DNA of 64,000 bases, from assembly GCF_014283215.1 (NCBI RefSeq), contig NZ_JACOMF010000004.1, forward strand, positions 186,001 to 250,000, given 5' to 3'. Every line of letters begins with the position of its first letter. Positions within the stretch are counted from its first letter, which is position 1. A program made the translations under genes and the position numbers. Shown here piece after piece: positions 25,152-33,930 of the stretch. The notes below the pieces were generated by a model. It had not been told where the DNA came from, searched no databases, and was given only the letters and a program-made list of their open reading frames with translations. Source of the stretch: Siccirubricoccus deserti (GTDB lineage Bacteria > Pseudomonadota > Alphaproteobacteria > Acetobacterales > Acetobacteraceae).

Positions 25152-26218
25152 CAGCGGAACGCCTGCATGATGCGGCCCCAATCTTCGATCGCCTGTTCCT
25201 GGCCGGGGATGATCTGCACGGTGAACCCGGTGTAGCCGGCGTCGCGCAGGTCGCCGATGCGGCGCTTCAGCTCGGCCTCGGTCGCGGTGAAGCTGGTGAT
25301 GCGGATCATCTCACCGGTGACGAAGGGCTTCTCCTCCGGCTTCAGGAACATCAGATGGCCGCGGTGGTTCTGCAGATACGGCGCATCCTTCGGCTCGAAG
25401 CTGCGGGCCAGGGCGACATAGCCCTCGACCTCCCGCCGCACGCTCTCGGGCAAGGGAGAGATGTTGGGCAGGCCGGACAGCGCCTCATCGGCCGCGCGAT
25501 GCAGCAGCACCGCGGCGCGGGGGCCGGCCTGGGCGATGGCGCGCGGACTGTCATAGGGCTCGCCCTCCTCCAGCACGCAGCCGAGGACGAAGGCGGTGGC
25601 CTCCAGCGCCTTGGTCTGGCCGGCCTGGCCCCAGGCCTGCTGCATCTCGCCGAGCATCGCCACCGCAGCCGGGACATCCGAGAAGAAATTGATCCAGCCG
25701 GCGCCGAGCCTCGCGGTCAGCGCCCGCGCCCGCGGCCCGGCGGCGGCCAGGTGCAGCCGCATCGGCGTCCGCGTGTCGATCAGCCCAAGCTCCGGGTTCA
25801 GCAGCCGGATTTTTCTCCGGGCGCCCTCGATGTCCGTCTCGACGGTTTCCTCCCGCAGAAGAGCCATCATGACGCGGATGTATTCCTCGAAATCCTTCAG
25901 CTTCATCGCGCCGAGGCCCATGGCGCGCCGCCCGGTGAAGCCGGTGCCGATGCCGATATCCACCCGCCCCGGCGCCAGCTTGTTCAGCGAAGCGAAGGCA
26001 TTGGCGGTGACCGCAGCAAGGCGGTTGGAGGGGATCAGCACCCCGGTGCCGAGCCGGATGCGGCTGGTCTTCACCGCCGCGGCACCCATGGCGACGAAGC
26101 AATCGGCCGAGAGCATCTGGGTGTCGTAGAACCAGGCACTACGAAAGCCGAGTTCCTCGGCGCGGGCGGCGAGCTTCCAACTGGCGGCGTCCGTCGCCAT
26201 GGCGATGCCGAATTCCAT
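25151..26218 (-). CDS. LLM-class (luciferase-like) flavin-dependent oxidoreductase
   Basis: This 355-residue protein shows the bacterial-luciferase TIM-barrel pattern of F420- or FMN-dependent enzymes: MEFGIAM, ARAEELGFRSAWFYDTQ, RIRLGTGVLIPSNR, and GRVDIGIGTGFTGRRAMG. It may be a monooxygenase or a reductase. ATG 26218 has GGAAGGACA directly upstream, whereas the frame's earlier extension does not. Coupled to the esterase downstream, it suggests that an oxidised, Baeyer-Villiger-like ester product could be hydrolysed by that enzyme; this is inference from the pairing. Confidence 0.86.
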   Translation of the reverse strand: MEFGIAMATDAASWKLAARAEELGFRSAWFYDTQMLSADCFVAMGAAAVKTSRIRLGTGVLIPSNRLAAVTANAFASLNKLAPGRVDIGIGTGFTGRRAMGLGAMKLKDFEEYIRVMMALLREETVETDIEGARRKIRLLNPELGLIDTRTPMRLHLAAAGPRARALTARLGAGWINFFSDVPAAVAMLGEMQQAWGQAGQTKALEATAFVLGCVLEEGEPYDSPRAIAQAGPRAAVLLHRAADEALSGLPNISPLPESVRREVEGYVALARSFEPKDAPYLQNHRGHLMFLKPEEKPFVTGEMIRITSFTATEAELKRRIGDLRDAGYTGFTVQIIPGQEQAIEDWGRIMQAFR

Positions 26219-26355
26219 TGTCCTTCCTCCCGATGCTGGACGCAGCCAAGCGCGTTGCGCGGGGCGGAGCAAGCCGGCGCCGTGAATGAGGGTGAGGATG
26301 GGCTACCGGTGGCGCTGGCGATGGCGCGGCCCGTGGCAACCGGTATGGTGCAGCG

Positions 26356-27297
26356 GTGCTGTCCTTCCTCTCGCTCTGCGCCCCGATCTTCGCCATCATC
26401 GGCCTGGGCTGGGCGGCCGCGCGCTTCCGGATGGTGCAGCCGGCGATGGTGGATGCGGTCGGCACCTTCTCCTTCCACTTCGCCCTTCCGGCCTTGCTGC
26501 TGCGGCTGATGGGCTCCCAACCCCTGGGTCACAGCTTCGAGCCGGTCTTCTTCGCCGGCTACCTGGCGGTCTGCCTGAGCATCTTCTTCGCCACCATGCT
26601 GCTGGCACTGCCCTGGCGCCGGCGTGGCCCGGCGGCGGCGCTGGGGGCGGCGGCGGCGATGGGCAATGTCGGCTACCTCGGCCCACCGCTGCTGCTGCCG
26701 CTGCTGGGCGAGCGCGGCGCCGGGCCGATCGCCATGGCCATCATGTCCGAGGTGGCGGTGGTGCTGGCGCTGGGCTCGCTGCTGATGGCGCCGGCGATGC
26801 CGGGGGCGGGGCTGCGGGCGATGGGACGGGCGCTGCGGGCGCTGCTGGTCAACCCGGTGCTGCTGGCGATCGCCGGCGGGGCGCTGCTGGGGGCGGCGGC
26901 CATCCCATTGCCGGGGCCGGTGGACCGCTTCCTCGGCTTCCTCGGGGGCGCGGCGGGGCCGACGGCGCTGTTCGCCCTGGGCGGCACGCTGGGACGGTTG
27001 GCGGTCAGCCGGAAGCTGCTGGCGGTGGCAGGCGGGCTGTCGCTGGCAAAGCTGGCGCTCTACCCGCTGCTGGTCTGGCTGCTGCTGGGGGTGATGCTGC
27101 AACGCGACGGGTTCTGGGTGCAGGCGGGGGTAATGCTGGCGGCGATGCCCACGGCGAGCAACGCCTTCATCATGGCCCAGCGCAACATGGCGGCGGCGGA
27201 GGAGGTCTCCGCCACCGTGCTGCTCTCGACGCTGCTGGCGGCAGCCTGCTTCCCACTGACCGCCTGGCTGGTGACGGGGCCGTTGGCGGTGCCCTGA
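26356..27297 (+). CDS. AEC family transporter (auxin efflux carrier-like)
   Basis: This 313-residue membrane protein has about ten hydrophobic helices in two five-helix halves, typical of the AEC/BART superfamily. Diagnostic segments are APIFAIIGLGW at the start, GNVGYLGPPL near residue 103, and MPTASNAFIMAQR near 261. Family members move dicarboxylates, malonate or other organic acids. It starts with GTG at 26356, and the region before it is the divergent promoter shared with the LLM-esterase pair. Substrate not predictable. Confidence 0.85.
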   Translation: MLSFLSLCAPIFAIIGLGWAAARFRMVQPAMVDAVGTFSFHFALPALLLRLMGSQPLGHSFEPVFFAGYLAVCLSIFFATMLLALPWRRRGPAAALGAAAAMGNVGYLGPPLLLPLLGERGAGPIAMAIMSEVAVVLALGSLLMAPAMPGAGLRAMGRALRALLVNPVLLAIAGGALLGAAAIPLPGPVDRFLGFLGGAAGPTALFALGGTLGRLAVSRKLLAVAGGLSLAKLALYPLLVWLLLGVMLQRDGFWVQAGVMLAAMPTASNAFIMAQRNMAAAEEVSATVLLSTLLAAACFPLTAWLVTGPLAVP

Positions 27298-27544
27298 AGG
27301 GCTGGTGCGTCGGCGCCATCCAGGCGTTCGGGCGATACACACGCCGCCATGAAGGCCCGGAACTTTCAGCCTCCGGGACGCTTGCTTGGGCGTGATCGGA
27401 CCCCGCGCTTGGCGGCGCCTCCGCCGGCCGGAACGGGCCCCTCAGGACATACCCTACGCTGCTCCGTTGCCTCGGCCGTGCCTTTGGGCCATCCCTGTCC
27501 GTCCCGGACGAGGCTTCGTTCGGCACCGTCATCCGGAGGAATTT

Positions 27545-28522
27545 GTGCGCTTGTCGAATGTCATACGATCTGGCCGCCGCGCTGTTCTCGCGGCCGCCCT
27601 CGGCACCCCCGCACTCGTCCATGCCCAGGGCTCCGGCTTTCCGACCAGGCCGGTCAGCCTGATCGTCCCCTTCCCGCCCGGCGGCACCACCGACATCTCG
27701 ATGCGCGCCCTGGCCGAGGCCGCATCCCGCCATCTGCCGCACCCGGTCATCATCGAGAACAAGCCTGGCGCCGCCAATACCCTCGGCGCCGCACAGGTGG
27801 CGCGGGCGCGGCCGGACGGCTACCTGCTGACGCAATTCCCGGCCTCCGCCATCCGCGTGCAGATGCAGCAGCGGCTCAGCTACGACCCGCTGCGCGACTT
27901 CACGCCGATCCTCTGCGTCACCGGCTACCCCTTCGTCGTCGCCGCGAAGGCCGGCCGCTTCCCCAATGGCTGGGCGGGCTTCGTCGAGGAGGCGCGCCGC
28001 AATCCCGGCAAACTCTCCTATGGCAGCACCGGGGCGAATGGCACGCCGCATGTCCACCTGGCCGACCTGCTGCAGCGGGAGAAGCTTGAGCTCACGCATA
28101 TTCCCTTCCGCGGCGACGCGGACGGCTCGCAGGCCATGCTGGGGGGGCACATCGAGCTGATGGCCGGCTCCACCAGCATCGGCGGGCTGGTGGATGGCGG
28201 TCAGGCCGAGTTCCTCAATGTCTGGACCGCACAACGCCTGCGCCGCTGGCCCAATGCGCCAACGCTGCACGACCTGGGCTACAACAAGACGGTGACGACG
28301 CCCTTCGGCATCGTGGGGCCGGCACGGCTCGACCCCGCCGTCACCCGGACCCTGCACGACGCTTTCGCCGCAGCCATGAGGGATCCCCAGTTCATGACGG
28401 TGCTCGACCGCTACGACATGGTGTCGGAATACCGCGACAGCGCCGCCTATGCCGCCTTCCTGAAGGAGATGGTGCAGGAGGAGGCCGACCTCATCCGGCG
28501 GCTGAATCTCACCGCCGCCTGA
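27545..28522 (+). CDS. Bug family tripartite tricarboxylate transporter binding protein
   Basis: This 325-residue periplasmic protein has a signal peptide with a twin Arg (SGRRAVLAAALG, cleaved near VHAQ) and the Bug hallmarks VSLIVPFPPGGTTDISMRALAEA near the mature start and VIIENKPGAANTLGAAQVARARPDGY. Bug proteins bind carboxylates or aromatic acids and are often solitary, without TctAB membrane partners, as here. The GTG start has a strong GGAGG five bases upstream, which decides it; the frame further upstream is unrelated. Confidence 0.92.
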   Translation: MRLSNVIRSGRRAVLAAALGTPALVHAQGSGFPTRPVSLIVPFPPGGTTDISMRALAEAASRHLPHPVIIENKPGAANTLGAAQVARARPDGYLLTQFPASAIRVQMQQRLSYDPLRDFTPILCVTGYPFVVAAKAGRFPNGWAGFVEEARRNPGKLSYGSTGANGTPHVHLADLLQREKLELTHIPFRGDADGSQAMLGGHIELMAGSTSIGGLVDGGQAEFLNVWTAQRLRRWPNAPTLHDLGYNKTVTTPFGIVGPARLDPAVTRTLHDAFAAAMRDPQFMTVLDRYDMVSEYRDSAAYAAFLKEMVQEEADLIRRLNLTAA

Positions 28523-28531
28523 CGCGGCGGT
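28511..28531. terminator. Hairpin between convergent binding-protein genes
   Basis: An 8-base perfect inverted repeat (ACCGCCGC and its complement) with a 5-base loop spans the stop codon of the Bug-type gene, 12 bases before the end of the convergent amino-acid binding-protein gene. No T run follows on either side, so it may be a weak bidirectional terminator. Confidence 0.4.
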
Positions 28532-28542
28532 CCGGCGCGCCC

Positions 28543-29568
28543 CTAGCGGATCGGGGGCGCGTACATCAGCCCGCCACGAGTCCAGAGGTCGTTCATCCCG
28601 CGCCGCAGCTTGATCTGGCTGCCCTGGCCCAGGTTGCGCTCAAAGATCTCGCCGTAATTCCCGGCCGCCTTGATGGCGTTGTAGGCCCAGTTCCGGTCGA
28701 GCCCCATCAGCGGCCCATGGTCGCCGGACAGGCCGAGCAGCCGGCGGATCTCCGGATTCTGGCTTTTGAGGAAGCTGTCGACATTGGCCTGGGTGATGCC
28801 GAGTTCCTCGGCGGTCAGCAGCGCGAAGAAGGTCCAGCGGATGATATCGAACCACTGGTCGTCGCCGTGCCGGACCACCGGGGAATGCGGTTCCTTGCTG
28901 ATGATCTCCGGCAGGATCACGTGCTCCTCCGGATTTGGGTAGGAGGCACGCAGCCCGGCGAGCTGGCTCGCATCGGTCGTATAGGCGTCGCAGCGGCCGG
29001 CCAGGTAGCTGCGGCGGGCTTCGTCATTCTGCTCGAAAACCACCGGACTGTACCGGATGTTGTTGGTCCGCGCCCAATCCGCCAGATTGAGCTCATTGGT
29101 GGATCCGGCGACGACGCAGATCGAGGCGCCGGCCAGATCGGTTGCCTTGGTCACGCCGAGCGATTTGCGCAGCATGAAGCCCTGCCCGTCGAAGAAGCTG
29201 ACGGCGGTGAAGTTCAGCCCGTTGGCGGTGTCGCGCCCCTGGGTCCAGGTGACGGTGCGGATCAGCAGGTCGATCTGGCCGGATTGCAATGCCGGCAGCC
29301 GCGCCGTGGTGGTCAGCGGCACCCAGCGGATCTTCGTCGCATCGCCGAGGACGGCGCCGGCGATGGCGCGGCAGAGGTCGTTGTCGAGGCCGCGGTACTC
29401 GCCGCGGCTGTCCGGCAGGGAGAAGCCGGCAGCGCCGGTGGAGGTGCCGCAGACCAGCAGGTCGCGCGCCTTCACCGCCGCCAGGGTCGGCCCGGCAGGT
29501 TGCGTCTGGGCGCCAGCCGGCAGGGCCAGGACTGCCGCGAAGACGGCGGTGAGGAAAGGAATACGCAT
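28543..29568 (-). CDS. General amino acid ABC transporter substrate-binding protein (AapJ-like)
   Basis: This 341-residue periplasmic protein has a signal peptide ending in PAGAQ and the SBP_bac_3 fold of the AapJ/BztA type: VKARDLLVCGTSTGAAGFS, GLDNDLCRAIAGAVLGD, IDLLIRTVTWTQGRD and the C-terminal NWAYNAIKAAGNYGEIFERNLG. These proteins bind a broad range of L-amino acids. No permease or ATPase genes adjoin it, so it must rely on a transporter elsewhere or be a sensor-type remnant. Confidence 0.9.
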   Translation of the reverse strand: MRIPFLTAVFAAVLALPAGAQTQPAGPTLAAVKARDLLVCGTSTGAAGFSLPDSRGEYRGLDNDLCRAIAGAVLGDATKIRWVPLTTTARLPALQSGQIDLLIRTVTWTQGRDTANGLNFTAVSFFDGQGFMLRKSLGVTKATDLAGASICVVAGSTNELNLADWARTNNIRYSPVVFEQNDEARRSYLAGRCDAYTTDASQLAGLRASYPNPEEHVILPEIISKEPHSPVVRHGDDQWFDIIRWTFFALLTAEELGITQANVDSFLKSQNPEIRRLLGLSGDHGPLMGLDRNWAYNAIKAAGNYGEIFERNLGQGSQIKLRRGMNDLWTRGGLMYAPPIR

Positions 29569-29759
29569 CAGATCATGGCTCCAGACTTTCCCGCATGATG
29601 TACGGGTGACGACGACGCCGCCAGAACAAATGCCGCCAGGCGTGGAGGCTGTTCGGCGGTGATTGCCCGGACGCAAGCATCGGACCGCGGCGCCGGGCTT
29701 GCGCCGGAAAGATGCGATTCGTCGCGGCCACATGACGGGCTGGGCGTTACCCTGTGACC

Positions 29760-30239
29760 ATGCTCCGCCGCACGCTGCTGCTCGCCGCCCTGCTGCCGGT
29801 GCCCGTCCGTGCCCAGCGCCTCGTGGTGCCCGAGGGCGAGCATCTGCGCATCGTCGCGCGGCAATGGGGCTGGACCGTGCTGCGCGACGTCACCGCACCG
29901 GCCGATGCGGCGGAGACCGCGCTGGTGCTGATCCGGCCGCAACGCCCGGTGCCGCCGGAAGCCCGCGCCGGCCACCTTGCCGCGACGCTGCGCAACCTAC
30001 GCCCCTTCCGCTTCGGCCCGCTGCCGGCCGAGACGGAGGTGCGGATCGGCGGCCTGCCGGCCACGGTGATCGAGACCACCGCGACCGGCGCCCGCAGCGG
30101 CCAGATATTGCGCCTGCGGGCGGAAAGCCGCTTCGCGCCGGAGCGAAGCTGGCTGCTGGTCGCCGCCGCGCCCCCTGCCGCCTGGGATGCGCTGGGACCG
30201 GAGATGCTTGCGATTTTGCAAGATTTTCATTCTGGCTGA
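29760..30239 (+). CDS. Hypothetical exported protein
   Basis: This protein of about 159 residues has a signal peptide (MLRRTLLLAALLPVPVRAQ) and a mature part without further membrane segments or cysteines. It contains paired Val/Leu/Ile beta-strand-like runs (EVRIGGLPATVIETTATGA). A GTG six bases earlier (29754) is an alternative start. I do not recognise the family. It stands alone, downstream of a divergent promoter shared with the AapJ-like gene. Confidence 0.6.
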   Translation: MLRRTLLLAALLPVPVRAQRLVVPEGEHLRIVARQWGWTVLRDVTAPADAAETALVLIRPQRPVPPEARAGHLAATLRNLRPFRFGPLPAETEVRIGGLPATVIETTATGARSGQILRLRAESRFAPERSWLLVAAAPPAAWDALGPEMLAILQDFHSG

Positions 30240-30310
30240 GTTGAAAAGCCCTTGGCCAGCGCCCAGGCGCCGTGGCATTGTCACCGGCCGGGCAGCTGCC
30301 CGAATGGGGA

Positions 30311-30574
30311 ATGACGTCCATGCCAATGCGGGCCTTGCGGGCAACCACCGCCGTTGCCAGTGGTCACATCACGAAGAACCTCTGGCGCTCGACCGCGATC
30401 TGCGCCGTGCTTGCCGTGATCGCGGCGCTGCTGATGAGTGTGCGGGCGCTTGGCCTGGTCGCTCTCTGGGCCGATGCCTTCGCCTTCTTCGTTTGCACCG
30501 CCGGCATCCTGGTCATGCTGCAGAGCCAGGTCGGCTACGTCTCGCCCCACGCCCCGCCGCCCGAAGAGGTCTGA
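30311..30574 (+). CDS. Small two-helix membrane protein
   Basis: This protein of about 87 residues has two hydrophobic segments (around STAICAVLAVIAALLM and ALWADAFAFFVCTAGILVML) separated by a short loop, with a Pro-rich tail. Several ATGs (30311, 30320, 30326) are possible, and the GGGGA upstream best fits 30320. Function unknown; it may be a small envelope protein. Confidence 0.5.
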   Translation: MTSMPMRALRATTAVASGHITKNLWRSTAICAVLAVIAALLMSVRALGLVALWADAFAFFVCTAGILVMLQSQVGYVSPHAPPPEEV

Positions 30575-30591
30575 TCCCGCCTGGTACGGCG

Positions 30592-30624
30592 TGACCTGAT
30601 CCGGACGTTGGCCGGATCAGGTCA
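30592..30624. terminator. Bidirectional terminator hairpin overlapping the pdxY stop
   Basis: A perfect 13-base inverted repeat (TGACCTGATCCGG and its complement) with a 7-base loop lies between convergent genes. Its right arm contains the pdxY stop codon. No T run follows, so it may act as a roadblock or mRNA-end stabiliser rather than a classical intrinsic terminator. Confidence 0.6.
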
Positions 30625-31473
30625 GCAGGGCTCGGCCACGAAGCGGCGAGTGGGCGTGACGATCTCCTCCTGCGCCGCGACCAGCAGCAGCTCCTTCGAT
30701 CCCGCCGCCGCGGTGCGGCGCAGCACGCCATGGATCGAGGAGGCCGCGGCGGAAAGCGCCGCCGGCGCCTCGCGGCGCAGCCGGTGGAACAGGAACAGCG
30801 CGGCGATGGCGTCGCCCGCGCCGTTGAAGCCCTGCGGCAGCAGCGGCGTCCGCAGCCGCCAAAAGCCGCCGCCCTCCCCGGTCAGCAATTCCACCGCATC
30901 GGCGGGTGTATCCGCCAGCCGCAGGCTGGTTGTCAGCACGCAGCGCGGGCCGCGCGCCTGCAGGGCGGCGATCGCCGCCTTCGCCTCGGCCAGCGTCGTC
31001 ACCGCCGTGCCGGCCAGGTATTCCAACTCGAATTGATTGGGGGTGGCGATGTCCGCCAGCGGCAGCGCCATGTCGCGCAGCAGCGCCGGAATGCCCTCCC
31101 CCACATAGATCCGGCCGGCGTCGCCGATCACCGGGTCGCAGCAATAGAGCGCGCGCGGATTGGCCGATTTCACCTGCCGCACCGCATCCACCACCGCGCC
31201 GCCGATGCCCGCCTCACCGATATAGCCGGAGAGCACGGCATCGCATTGCGGCAGCACGCCACGCTCGGCGATGCCCTGGACACAGTCGCGGACCAGCCCG
31301 CCGGAGAACACCTGGCCGCGGAAGCCGCCATGACCGGGGTGGTTGGAGAATTGCACGGTATTCACCGCCCAGACCTCGGCGCCGAGCCGCTGCAGCGGGA
31401 ACACGGCGCTGGCATTGCCGACATGGCCATAGGCGACCCAGGACTGGATCGAGAGGATGTTCACGGCCGACAA
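30622..31473 (-). CDS. pdxY: Pyridoxal kinase
   Basis: PdxY phosphorylates pyridoxal (and related vitamers) to make PLP by salvage. The 283-residue ribokinase-fold protein has ILSIQSWVAYGHVGNASAVFP at the start, which is characteristic, CDPVIGDAGRIYV, ATPNQFELEYL, and the anion-hole motif GFNGAGDAIAALFL near residue 218. Normal length. PLP serves many enzymes in the window (ornithine decarboxylase, SerC), but no regulatory link is visible. Confidence 0.93.
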   Translation of the reverse strand: MSAVNILSIQSWVAYGHVGNASAVFPLQRLGAEVWAVNTVQFSNHPGHGGFRGQVFSGGLVRDCVQGIAERGVLPQCDAVLSGYIGEAGIGGAVVDAVRQVKSANPRALYCCDPVIGDAGRIYVGEGIPALLRDMALPLADIATPNQFELEYLAGTAVTTLAEAKAAIAALQARGPRCVLTTSLRLADTPADAVELLTGEGGGFWRLRTPLLPQGFNGAGDAIAALFLFHRLRREAPAALSAAASSIHGVLRRTAAAGSKELLLVAAQEEIVTPTRRFVAEPC

Positions 31474-31673
31474 GGCTAGAGCAAACCCCGCCCGGATGGA
31501 ATCATCCGGCCGGCGTAATCTACCGTGAGAGCAAGCGGCTGGGGCAGGTTCCGCGTGCCGCTCCGGCTGAAGGCCCTGCTCAGAGGGGCGTAAGCCTGCC
31601 CCTTCACACCTCTGCCCGGCATCGGCATGCTGTAACCAACCGGGGATACGCCGGGAATAGGGAGACGAACTGC

Positions 31674-32987
31674 ATGACCCACGCGCTCACCCGCCGGCAG
31701 GCGATCCTCGGCGCCGCCACCTCCGGCAGCCTGCTCTTCGCTGGCGGCAATGCCGGGGCGCAGCAGAAGCCGGCCGAGCTCAAGGTCGGCATCTGCACAT
31801 TCCTCTCCGGCTCCGCCTCGGTCTTCGGCGTGCCGGCAAAGCAGGCCGCGGAGATGCTGTTCGAGGAGATCAACAAGGCGGGGGGCATCGGCGGGGTGCC
31901 GGTCAGGCCCTATTTCGTCGATGAGGCACCGGGCACGGACCATCTGGTCGGCGAATATCGCCGCCTGGTGCAGAACGAGGGCGTGCACATCATCTTCGCC
32001 GCCATCTCCTCCGGCTCCTGCCTCGCCTGCACCCCGCTGTCCGATGAGATGAAGAAGACGACGCTGCTGTGGGATTGCGGCACCCAGCGAATCTTCGAGG
32101 AAGGCAACCACCCCTATGCCTTCCGCACCCAGGGCTACGGCGCGCCGGAAGTGCTCGCCCCGCTGCTGTATCTGCTGAAGCACAAGCCGGATTTCCGCTC
32201 CCTGGCCGTCATCAACCAGGATTACGCCTGGGGGCGCGACAGCTGGGAGATGTGGAAGGCCGGGATGGATGCGCTGAAGCCCGGCGTGCGGGTGGTGGCG
32301 GAGTTGTTCCCCCGCCTCGGCGCCACCGACTACAGCACCGAGGTCACGCGCCTGCTGGCCTCGCGCCCGGATGTGATCCTATCCACCAGCTGGGGCGGCG
32401 ACCTCGTCACCTTCGTCCGCCAGGCGTCGGAGCGGCGGCTGTTCGAGCGCTCGACCTTCGTGCTGCCGGTGGCGGAGGCGTCGCTGCAGATGCTCGGCCG
32501 CACCATGGCCGCCGGCCACGTCATCGGCGCCCGCGGCGACCACTGGAACAACCACCCGCGGCCGAAGGACCCGGCGCGGCTGGCGAAATTCGTCGCCGAC
32601 TACCGGGCGCGGTTCAACGAATACCCGATCTATCCCTGCCACCACATGGCGCAGGCGATCTCGGCCATGCAGGCCGGCTTCGCCAAGGCCATCGCGGCCA
32701 AGGGCGGCGGCTGGCCGAATGACGAGGAACTCGCCAACGCTTTCCGTGGCCTGACTTTCGACACGCCCACCTCCTCCATCACCCTGCGGGAGGACGGCCA
32801 GGGGCTGGAGGACCAGATCGTCGGCCTCAGCACCTTCACCGACCGCTTCCCCTTCGCCGTACCGAAGGACATGGTGATCTTCCCGGCGGCGATGGTGAGC
32901 ACTCCGGTCGGGCAGAAGAGCGTCGAGTGGATGAAGACGCTGAAACCGGACATCCTGGCGCAGATGCCGGCGGCGATCGCCGGCTGA
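31674..32987 (+). CDS. Branched-chain amino acid/urea-type ABC transporter binding protein
   Basis: This 437-residue periplasmic protein opens a complete five-gene HAAT-type ABC operon. A Tat-like signal (TRRQAILGAATSGSLLFAGG) precedes the Peripla_BP_6 fold, with LKVGICTFLSGSASVFGVP, EMLFEEINKAGGIGG and IFAAISSGSCLACTPLSDE. The substrate could be a branched-chain amino acid, urea, an amide or an aromatic acid. ATG 31674 has AGGGAG about ten bases upstream. The pairing with livHMGF-like genes is clear from order and spacing. Confidence 0.92.
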   Translation: MTHALTRRQAILGAATSGSLLFAGGNAGAQQKPAELKVGICTFLSGSASVFGVPAKQAAEMLFEEINKAGGIGGVPVRPYFVDEAPGTDHLVGEYRRLVQNEGVHIIFAAISSGSCLACTPLSDEMKKTTLLWDCGTQRIFEEGNHPYAFRTQGYGAPEVLAPLLYLLKHKPDFRSLAVINQDYAWGRDSWEMWKAGMDALKPGVRVVAELFPRLGATDYSTEVTRLLASRPDVILSTSWGGDLVTFVRQASERRLFERSTFVLPVAEASLQMLGRTMAAGHVIGARGDHWNNHPRPKDPARLAKFVADYRARFNEYPIYPCHHMAQAISAMQAGFAKAIAAKGGGWPNDEELANAFRGLTFDTPTSSITLREDGQGLEDQIVGLSTFTDRFPFAVPKDMVIFPAAMVSTPVGQKSVEWMKTLKPDILAQMPAAIAG

Positions 32988-32994
32988 AGCCCGC

Positions 32995-33930
32995 ATGACC
33001 GCCTGGTTCACCGACAACGGGCTGCTGCTCGGCCTCGCCCTGCTGGACGGCCTTGCCTATGCGGCACTGGTCTTCATGGTGGCGGTGGGGCTGAACCTGG
33101 TGTTCGGCGTGCTGCGCATCGTCAACGTGGCGCATGGCAGCCTGTTCGCCATCGGCGCCTACACCGCCGCCTCCATCGGCCTGTTCCTCGCCGCGCACGG
33201 CCTGCCGCCAGTCGCCAGCTACGGTGCCCTGCTGCTGGCCGCGGTGCTGGTCGGCGCCGTACTCGGGCCGCCGATCGAGCGGCTGGTGCTGCGCCGGGTC
33301 TATGGGCATGAGGATGCGTTGCAGCTGCTGGTCACCTTCGCCCTGTTCATGATCCTCGAGGATGTGCAGAAGCTGGTCTGGGGCGTGCAGCCGGTCGCCA
33401 ATGACGCGCCGATGAAATACCTCGGCACGGTCGACGTGCCCTTCGGCGAGGACGTGATCCCCTTCACCGCCTACCAGCTCTTCGTGCTGCCCGGGCTGGC
33501 GGTGCTGACCCTGGCGGGCCTCGCCTGGTTCCTGCGGCGGACCCTGACGGGGCGCGTCATCGTCGCCGTCACCACCGACAAGGAGGCGGCGATGGCGATG
33601 GGCATCGACGCCACAAGGGTCACGCTGCTGACCTTCACCTTCGGCGCCGCACTGGCCGCCTTCGGCGGGGCGCTCGCCTCGCCCACCACCTCGCTCGTGC
33701 CGGGGGTGGGGGCGCAGACCATCGTGCTGTCCTTCGCGGTGGTGGCGACGGCCGGGCTCGGGCAGATCGAGGGTGCGGCGGTCAGCGCTCTGCTGATCGG
33801 CCTCGGCCGCAGCGTCGCCGTCTACTTCGCCCCGGAGTTCGAGGTGGTGGTGCCCTACATCATCATGGTGGCGGTGCTGCTGGTGCGGCCGCAGGGGCTG
33901 TTCGGCGTGCCGGAGACGCGACGGGTATGA
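32995..33930 (+). CDS. Branched-chain amino acid-type ABC permease (LivH-like)
   Basis: This 311-residue permease has about eight hydrophobic segments and the LivH hallmarks: AVGLNLVFGVLRIVNVAHGSLFAIGAY-type segment near residues 30-56 and AAMAMGIDATRVTLLTFTFGAALAAFGGALA near 195-225. It forms half of the pore of the importer. It begins seven bases after the binding-protein gene and overlaps the next permease by four bases (ATGA). Confidence 0.92.
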   Translation: MTAWFTDNGLLLGLALLDGLAYAALVFMVAVGLNLVFGVLRIVNVAHGSLFAIGAYTAASIGLFLAAHGLPPVASYGALLLAAVLVGAVLGPPIERLVLRRVYGHEDALQLLVTFALFMILEDVQKLVWGVQPVANDAPMKYLGTVDVPFGEDVIPFTAYQLFVLPGLAVLTLAGLAWFLRRTLTGRVIVAVTTDKEAAMAMGIDATRVTLLTFTFGAALAAFGGALASPTTSLVPGVGAQTIVLSFAVVATAGLGQIEGAAVSALLIGLGRSVAVYFAPEFEVVVPYIIMVAVLLVRPQGLFGVPETRRV

